Assembly: GCA_003993805.1 (NCBI GenBank)
Contig: RSEF01000004.1
Span: 22,812,922 to 22,876,921, forward strand
Direction of reading: 5' to 3'
Source: Himantopus leucocephalus
Taxonomy: Eukaryota > Chordata > Aves > Charadriiformes > Recurvirostridae
DNA: 64,000 nt
Of the stretch, positions 57,001-64,000 are shown in pieces. The first letter of the stretch is position 1; every line of letters begins with the position of its first letter. Under the pieces are notes generated by a model. It did no database searches. It was not told the origin of the DNA and saw nothing but the letters and a program-made list of their open reading frames with translations. The translations under genes were made by a program, and so were the position numbers.

Positions 57001-58699
57001 GCAGGAAAATTGATGACCAAATCTTGAGAAAGGCCACTGAAAAAATTTGTTGCGAGTCATGCAGCCTGCCAATCCCTCCCCATGGAGGTACATGCAGACA
57101 CCCCTCTGATCCAAATAGTGAAAGTTTTTATATATCTTTTGCTACTTTTGCACCATAATTTCACGTGGCTTCTGCAATGCAGGGTGTCTGACCTCTTTCT
57201 ACCTCATCCTTTAGCGATCTTCAGAAGGCCCCAGCTTTGCCTGTCAGATGAAGTTTGGAGACTGAAGGGAAGTTTGGGGTATCTGAATATGGATTGTCAT
57301 GCTCTTCCACATGCAGTAAGTTACCAGTCACGAAGACTGAAAAATCACAGATATTTTACACTGCCTGCAATGAGCTTATGGGATTATTAGAACAGTGAGT
57401 TAAACATGATTTTCAAACTGATTTCAGTATGTTTCCCACTCTAAACATAAAAGAAAATGGGCTTATGTTCTCCTAAGCATCTGGGAGAGATAAACGCATA
57501 CGCTTAGTATTCCTGAAAAAGCCATGCTGCCATAGCCATTAAAAGAAAAATAGGAAGAAGATGTCATGTGCACGTTTCCCTTGTACAGTTACTGCCAAAC
57601 TTATTTCTCTGTTCTTATTTAAGAGTCTCATTTATCTGTGTAGTATACTCTTCTGTTCAAATTAATGCTTCTTTTTTATAAAGTGATTTTTCAGACTGCA
57701 ATCTGAAGTATTGACTGGAAACCTCAATAAAAGTAATGGAAATATTTTGGCAATTACACACCATATTTTAATCTTTTTTTTTTTTTTTAAATTGCCATTT
57801 ACCAAGTAACATCTTAGCAGAGCAAATTAAAGACATATGGTAGCCCTGTCATATTTAACACTCATCTGTCATCACATTCTGCTGTCATTTTACCCATTAT
57901 ATCATGTTTGTAAAGTTCATACAAATTTTCTATAAATATATATATGTATTTCTTTATTAATGATATTTTTTCAAACCTCTTAACCCTTCAAAATACATTG
58001 CCCTTATATTATGGTTTTGTTTCCTAAGTGTTGCATATTCTGTTACTAATAAAGAAGTCAGCATCTAATTATTGGAAGTTCATGGTGTATTTAATTTATG
58101 TTCCACTGGGACAAACAAAGCTTTAGAGTCAGAAATATTTGTTATACTTGTATGTTGTGACAAACAGCAGTAGCACTGAGTTTGTTAAAGTTAGCGATGT
58201 AAGCCTTATAAAATAAGCCTGTGAGGCAGCTGTATTTCTTAATACGTAGACCTTTTCAACCAGTGGAAAAACAAGTCTAAAAATGTTATTTACATGAAAA
58301 TTAAGGTAGATTTCATTCATATTTATGGACATATTGATTAAAAAAATCAAATTAAGTAAATCAAATATTTCATTCTACTCAGACCTATCTCAAATTTTTT
58401 TTTTAGTAATAAATAAGAATTCAAGATTTTAAACTCTTATTTTCCAAAAATATGTTTCCATTTACTTCCCTTTTCTTCAAACTTTGCTTGAGTCCAGCCA
58501 TTAAAACATTTTAGTGCAAAAGAACTGAATAACTCTCATAGCAACAAAAAAAATTCTGTTAGTAATTGTTTACAGATGTAAAGGTCTAATGTTGTGCTCT
58601 CATTTGATATATCTTATTGCATATTTGTTGCATTTATTTTTACAGAGTAAACTATGGTATTTCAGGTTTTGTACTTCAGAAATTCTCTTTTTTTTTCAG
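54041..58699. other. Unique AT-rich DNA
   Basis: No gene or named repeat recognised. A 126-codon frame at 54735-55115 and frames at 55140-55577 on both strands sit in a slightly GC-richer part (54730-55570) but show no known domain. A T-run lies near 57773-57788. The stretch 57890-58100 is extremely AT-rich. Confidence 0.55.
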
Positions 58700-58955
58700 A
58701 ACAGACAACAGACTCCTAATAAGATTTGCAGCTGCAGTTTACATTTTTCGAGAAAAATTCTGTCATCACAGCGACAATTCAAACTTTAAACTTACTAGGG
58801 GATGGTCCAGCGATTCCCTGGATAGCAGGGAGCACATTATTGCAAAATTTTTATTGTGCTACTATTCTAAAACATTATTAATCATTGATGCACCAGAATT
58901 TAACAGAAGTTGGAGAATGAATTATGGTGTACAGGATTTGTGGATCTGTCTCTGA
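58700..58955 (+). other. Candidate terminal coding exon, 84 codons after a strong acceptor
   Basis: Acceptor ATTCTCTTTTTTTTTCAG ends at 58699. With one base of a split codon, the frame then stays open for 84 codons to TGA at 58953-58955. It reads TDNRLLIRFAAAVYIFREKF, then LTRGWSSDSLDSREHIIAKF, and ends RSWRMNYGVQDLWICL. It has several CpG-containing Arg/Ser codons in a CpG-poor context and a balanced composition. A second frame is also open for 29 codons. The upstream part of the ATG frame (58617-58699) is the pyrimidine tract and would not be coding. No polyadenylation signal is seen nearby and the family is not recognised. Confidence 0.25.
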
Positions 58956-60239
58956 TGTATTGATAGTTGTGTATGTCACATTTATATCATGAAAGAGAGA
59001 GATTTGACAAGGCTCTTATTACATACTGACATAAATTGTGATTATCAGTATTTAGTAGAGAGTTATGTCCATTTCATAGAAACCATATTTTCATTACAAT
59101 ATAGACGTATTTTCAAAACTTCCTATCTCAGTTTTTCAAGTAAGTGGAATTAAAAGAGTACTTCAAGACAGTAAGTCCCTTTTGACTTCTGATTTCAGAT
59201 AAAGGGTTTATTGATAAAATAATAATGAAAAGAATTAATAATAGGGATATGTTTAAAAATCAGTACATTATTGTTCTTTAAAAAAAAAAAAAAGACCTCA
59301 AACCAAAAAAAGCCTTTTGAACTTCTGATGTTGGGACAAGTTTCTAATACTGTCACTAGATTCCTTATCTACTTAGTTCTTATACTTTAGTTAGTACAAT
59401 ACCATATGGCTATGTTTCTCAGAGTTCAAAAGTGCATTCTGGCAATAGACCATGTCATTATAGCTAACACTGAAAACTGAATTTCTCTATTTATACTAAA
59501 TTTCTCTATTTATTTTTTCTCTATATATTGTACACAATATATAGACAATGCAATTTTTTTTCCGTGTAACAGTGAGTAATTCCATTCCAATGCTGATTCA
59601 ACTCGGATTTTCAAGTGAGACAGACAAACAATGATACCTCTTGGCAAATGAAGCAATTGTTTTCTAATCATGAAAATCTCATGATGCAGCTGAGATCTAA
59701 CTCACTTTACTTATCACTTCAAAGCATTAGGCAGGTGAAATATATAAGAAATATGAGCTTTCTAAGGAGATTAGAAGAGCGCAGAGATTCATAATATGTC
59801 TCACTAGGGTCCCTGGGAAAGTTTATATTCCATATGTTTTAAATGTTCTTCCTCATCTCTATGGTATTCAGTACCAACAGTTTAAAATAAGTACAGAAGG
59901 AAAGGGAAGGAATTTACAATCACAGAGGATGATGCAAAAGTACTTTCTCTGATGCTCTTGCACTGCTAAGAGCACAAGAGTATCAGTTCTATGTTCCATT
60001 AGTTCTAAATTATATTGAAGAACATTTTTAAACAATCCCAGATAATATTTTTCAGATAAAACCTCACTTTCCAGCATTACTTTTTATGCCAAAACCCCCA
60101 CAAAACTTATTTTTAACTTATGAGAGATAATACATTATTATATACTTTTGAAAAGTTAAACAAAGACCCCATGACCCTCCTTCCAAAAGATGAGATCTGA
60201 TACGAAACATAATACTAAAGATAACTTTTTGTTTTTCAG
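58956..60239. other. Unique AT-rich DNA with a palindrome
   Basis: No gene recognised. An A-run lies at 59280-59293 and a 12-bp-arm palindrome at 59520-59545. Confidence 0.6.
59520..59545. repeat. Perfect 12-bp inverted repeat with 2-nt spacer
   Basis: TCTATATATTGT, AC, ACAATATATAGA: a full cruciform-capable palindrome preceded by two imperfect copies of a TTTCTCTATTTAT motif (59482-59515). Confidence 0.9.
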
Positions 60240-60266
60240 ATGCATTTCTTGCTAATGAGGTCCCTG
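60240..60266 (+). other. Candidate 27-nt micro-exon
   Basis: Acceptor ACTTTTTGTTTTTCAG ends at 60239 and a moderate donor CCTG|GTAACT starts at 60267. Twenty-seven bases are frame-neutral. Open readings include MHFLLMRSL (phase 0) and, with split codons, AFLANEVP. The size fits vertebrate neural micro-exons, but there is no flanking exon evidence. Confidence 0.18.
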
Positions 60267-63157
60267 GTAACTAACCTGCAGTCTTAAAAAGTTTTAGGCT
60301 TGTCCTCAATTTGCTGTAAGACCATCATGTTGCTGGACAAAACCCAAAGATCTTTCAGTCATATAGATGGAATCATAAAGACTTTATGTCTGTCAGCCAT
60401 AAAGACTGACAAACTGATTCCTTAAGTTTTCTTTTTCCCATTCCTCTTCATTCTGGACTCACTCATGTAGGTGATATTTTCTATGAGAAAACAAAACAGA
60501 TATGCTGCAACTCTACGGCCATTCTTTGATTTCTCCCTTTGAATGGCACAGATAGTACAGGCTAATTGATTCAGCACTGAAAGGCAAGAATAGAAATAAA
60601 ATTACTTTTGTGTTTCTCACTGAGAAATAGATGGAAGTCATTTTAGTCTTATCATGGCACAAAATCATTGTAAAAAATCTTATTAAATCTTCAGATTTAA
60701 AAGATTTAAAACTTCAGAGCAACAACAGTTCATGCTTATTGCTCTGTAGTTGTGTTTATCAGATGGTATGAATTACATATGAATGCTTGCCAACTTGTAC
60801 ATTTCTACCAACAGAGCAAAGGTAAAAATTAGAAAGTGCTTGCTGTATCCCATCAAACAAGGGTGACCATGCTTTCATAGTCCATAGGAGTCAGGCTCTT
60901 TCAGGCTGAATCATATGTTTACCCAATGCCAAACTCGGTTTGAAGCACCTGTGACACAGGAATTAAATTAGCCACCATCTGTAAGGAAAAAAAATCATAA
61001 GAACTACACTAAGTTTCTTGTTCTGTACTGACTGCACAAGCTCCTTTAATACTGAATGTTCAGGTATTTATCTTGTACACAGTGATGCAACTTATTCCAC
61101 TAGATGTATTTCTGTTATCCAAATTCCTCTGTGAATTTGTCAGTGCAATTTTCCCCTAAAATCCTACCATTCATTGCATTTTATTCTAAGCAACTGCTCA
61201 GCTAATTTTATATATTTAATATAAGCATATATGTACACACACATATATATGCGTATACAATGTATATAACTGTATATATAACTCATTTTAGAAACAAATG
61301 TATGACTCATTTCTGGTTTTCACCCATTATTATCATTTATTCTTCATCCATTTTGCTGATCAGCAAGCTTCTCTGTTTCATTACTGCTCTTAGAGACAAA
61401 CCTACAGCCGCTTGATATGAAAAAGGAGAGTTCCAGATCTCTTCCCTCAGTTTTGTCCCCTGGGCTATTTCTGCCAGACAGCTGGACAGCAGCACAGGTA
61501 TGTCTGAGGCATCTGGTAGGGAAGAAAGAGTTCCTGTGCAGTTATGGGGAGTCATACAGGGGAGTCTGACCTGGGTCATTTTATCTATTTCAGCATAAAT
61601 CATACATTCTTTACTGAAGAGCATTTAAATATTGTAGAATACATGCTCTCTTCCTGTACTTGCCAGGAGAGCCTCCATTTCAAATCTAGTGTTTAAATCA
61701 TAAGTAAGAATCTGCACAAAAAACAGGATACTGTATGAACTTCTTTATATGGATTTTCTCCAAATTTTACAGAAAACACAGGTGGGAAGGGAAGCATGGC
61801 CACTGCCTTTTCCAACCCTTCCTTCCACCTTCAAGAGAGAGAAGAAAAAGCACCTATGATATCTTCTATTGACTGACTTTCTATCTTGAACACCACACCT
61901 TAGAAGAATTTATGCATGTATTTTTCATTCTCCAACAGAGTGGAGTGAATTGACGTTCAATATAAACATGAAAATAGATGTGCACCTGAATGGTCTGAAT
62001 CCTGCAAACACTGTCACCTGTACTATTTTCAGCCCCAGGCTCCCACTCTGCTTGGGGACTAAAGTGTCTCAGCATCATAGATGATGTGTGTAGAAAAGTA
62101 ATTTTAACAAGTTTCCTTAGCAATTGGGATCTCTGCAATTCCCGCAGTAATTGGGATCTCCAGGCTGGGCATGCATTTACAGACAGAAAATAAGTAGGGC
62201 ATAACTGGAAAAGACTATGAAAATTAATACAGTGCAGTAAAATGAAAACTTGTGCATACATCTCCTCCCCTCAACTCTGCTCACTTTGAAGTTGTCAAAG
62301 GAATTTATTGCTCCTTCCTCTGATCTTGTCATTCCTTCCCTTTGAATTCCCTTTACTACAGCAAATGCCATCTTTCCTCATTGCCTTTCAATCTCAGTCC
62401 TCCCAATATTCACTAAGTTGCTAGCTAACAATATCATTCTTATTTTACTTGTCCACTGAATACTTCTATTCTTTCTCCCATGCTGTTCCTTGTAGCTGGG
62501 AGACCATCTTGATAATAAAATATAAAGCCACTTGCTTTCTTTCTGAAAAACTATTTAAAAATTCCTCTTAATTGTAATGCATCCAATAAGCAACTAATGA
62601 CTAGACCAGTGGTAAACAAAAACATTTACCTTTATGTATTTAATGAAACAACAAGGGAATGTATTTCAGGGGAAAAAACACTTAATATAGTTATAAAGCT
62701 CCATACGCTTCCGTGTGAAAATCATCTCACATTTTGTTACTTCATTTCCTCCATGTTGATAGAAAGTTACTGAGATAATGTTCACTTTGTTCATTGATTC
62801 TTTCAAAGAGAAGAAACCCAGCAGTAAATCCTCAGTTTTAAATAGCCATATTTGTCGTGCCTATTTTGCAGAAAGTACCATTCTCTTACAAGCCTTGTGT
62901 GCATCTAACCCTGCGTGACCCTGCCCACCACAGGGTATGTGAGGACACATCTTTCTTCTGTTTCTGATAACGCAAAAGCAGCCTGTGGAGTCACTGCTGG
63001 GAATCATGGGCTGCTTGGTGACTACCTACGTTATACAACAGACTTTCTCCTGACCTGCCTGCGAACCCAAACAGGCTGCTTTCTGCCCAGGGAAGAAAAA
63101 AGGGCATCCTTCTTTTCCTGATTTGCCCATTTGCTTTTCTCTTTCTTCCCACCGCAG
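60267..63157. other. Unique AT-rich DNA with an AT/AC microsatellite
   Basis: An alternating TATATA/ACACAC tract lies at about 61205-61285. A short direct repeat AATTGGGATCTC occurs twice near 62121-62162. Minus-strand frames at 61337-61624 (95 codons) and 61881-62261 (126 codons) have no recognised domain. At 62934 an acceptor-like CCCTGCCCACCACAG is followed by an open frame reading YVRTHLSSVSDNAKAACGV, with a weak donor near 63017. Confidence 0.55.
61205..61285. repeat. Imperfect (TA/CA)n microsatellite
   Basis: Alternating pyrimidine-purine tract with TATATA, ACACACAC and ATATATGCG interruptions. Confidence 0.85.
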
Positions 63158-63217
63158 GCAGGCTACTTGCTTTTCTTGAAACAGACCACTAATGAGGACA
63201 GAGAAAAAATATTCAAA
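63158..63217 (+). other. Candidate 60-nt coding exon with strong splice sites
   Basis: Acceptor CTTTTCTCTTTCTTCCCACCGCAG (pyrimidine tract about 20 nt, ends 63157) and donor AAA|GTGAGT (63218) are both near consensus. Exactly 20 codons, open in phase 0, reading AGYLLFLKQTTNEDREKIFK. The adjacent upstream segment (62934-63016) is another open splice-flanked stretch, but its phase does not match. Of the candidates here this has the best combined splice signals. No family recognised. Confidence 0.3.
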
Positions 63218-64000
63218 GTGAGTATCAGTGGAAAAACATCAGTTCTTATATTTTTAACCACACAAATCTACGCTTGGTCCACTGTGGTGAGGTCTGTCTG
63301 CTCTCTAGAAGCTTGTTCTCTTTTCTTGTTAAAAAGTATAGCCACACACTAAAGTACAATAAAGACAAAGACTTCAGGCAGAGCCATAGATAAAGCCTAT
63401 TATTTCTAAGTCTTTATTTTAATATCTTTAAGTTTTCACTTGTGATCCCAGATTTTTTAACAGAAAAGAAATACCTGAGAATACTGTTCTTAATAAGAAT
63501 AGATGAATGATATTGCCTTAGTATTTAAGAAGAGTTGTTTAAGAAATAAAGAAAAATTACTTAACGATTAATCCAATCATGCCAATAAATGATTCTTATA
63601 GATAAATATACTGTGCTAATGATAAATATACAGAGCAACAAATGATTTTGATGTTATTGCTAAAATGTTTTTTCACTGTAAAGTTGTGACATTTTCATTT
63701 TAAAGTTGTAACATCTGTCTTGCAAAAGGAAGACTGAATAGTAGAGAAAGGACAGTGTAGAATTACAAAAGAAAACTAGAGGTGGATTAACGGGTTGGAA
63801 AAATACTGTTATAGTGGTTCTTATTTTTATTTTGTTTCCCATTAATCCCAGGGTAGTATTTTAGGATATAATTCATTTTCCACAAATATCAATATAGGTT
63901 TAGTTATGATTTTAAATGGAAACAAATGTGCCATGTCCCATTGTAAAAATAATGCTTCAATGGCATTTTTTTCTGCTTCTCTGTTAGATCAGGCACACCG
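63218..64000. other. Unique AT-rich DNA to the window end
   Basis: No gene or named repeat recognised. Confidence 0.6.

Noticed and set aside
1..64000. tRNA or rRNA genes
   Set aside because: No internal promoter pair (A and B box) with a foldable cloverleaf and no rRNA-like sequence was found by eye. GGTTCG-like strings at about 16010 and 4607 lack the rest of a B box.
1..64000. Endogenous retrovirus or a novel defence or toxin system
   Set aside because: No gag, protease, retroviral-type polymerase or LTR pair was recognised. The only polymerase fragments belong to the CR1 LINE, and nothing resembling a multi-gene cassette is present.

Overview
The window reads as vertebrate nuclear DNA, most likely from a bird. 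The best evidence is four CR1 LINE copies with the typical 3' end (…TTCCAACC…AAACCATTCTATGATTCTAT). One of them is about 2.0 kb long and carries recognisable endonuclease and reverse-transcriptase fragments. The rest is AT-rich, CpG-poor single-copy DNA with microsatellites, homopolymer runs and very old, heavily diverged repeats resembling MIR and L3/CR1-L3. Two ambiguous bases (1857 and 51096, the latter beside a run of 19 G) indicate a draft assembly. I see no bacterial-style operons, no CRISPR, no rRNA or tRNA, and no intact protein-coding gene that I can name.

Layout. 1-960 is a GC- and CpG-richer edge with a strong unpaired donor site. 961-27440 is mostly unique sequence with an old L3/MIR-like fragment (4735-4925), an ORF-dense GC-richer patch (7408-7930), further MIR-like relics (10085-10175 and 17480-17675) and a short CR1 tail (18418-18503). 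27441-29441 is the long CR1, on the minus strand, 5'-truncated and frameshifted. 29442-52800 is again mostly unique sequence, with a second CpG-richer patch at 39280-39780. 52807-54040 holds two more CR1 tails on the plus strand. 54041-64000 is unique AT-rich DNA.

The window looks like a long intron or an intergenic desert. I marked places where a good polypyrimidine-tract acceptor, a good donor, or an unusually protein-like open frame occur together. The better ones are 11119-11253, 20382-20426, 30229-30256, 32526-32639, the phase-compatible trio 34941-35069 / 36805-36844 / 38988-39124, 40901-40983, 58700-58955, 60240-60266 and 63158-63217 on the plus strand, and 45861-46037 on the minus strand. 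Pseudo-exons of this kind are common in vertebrate introns, and peptide-like strings are easy to over-read in AT-rich DNA. Each is therefore a hypothesis to test against transcript data, not a gene call. A near-consensus zero-length acceptor/donor junction at 25728 would be a recursive splice site if the window is intronic on the plus strand.

I did not find an undescribed biological system. The splice-like elements and some inverted repeats are the items that merit a second look.
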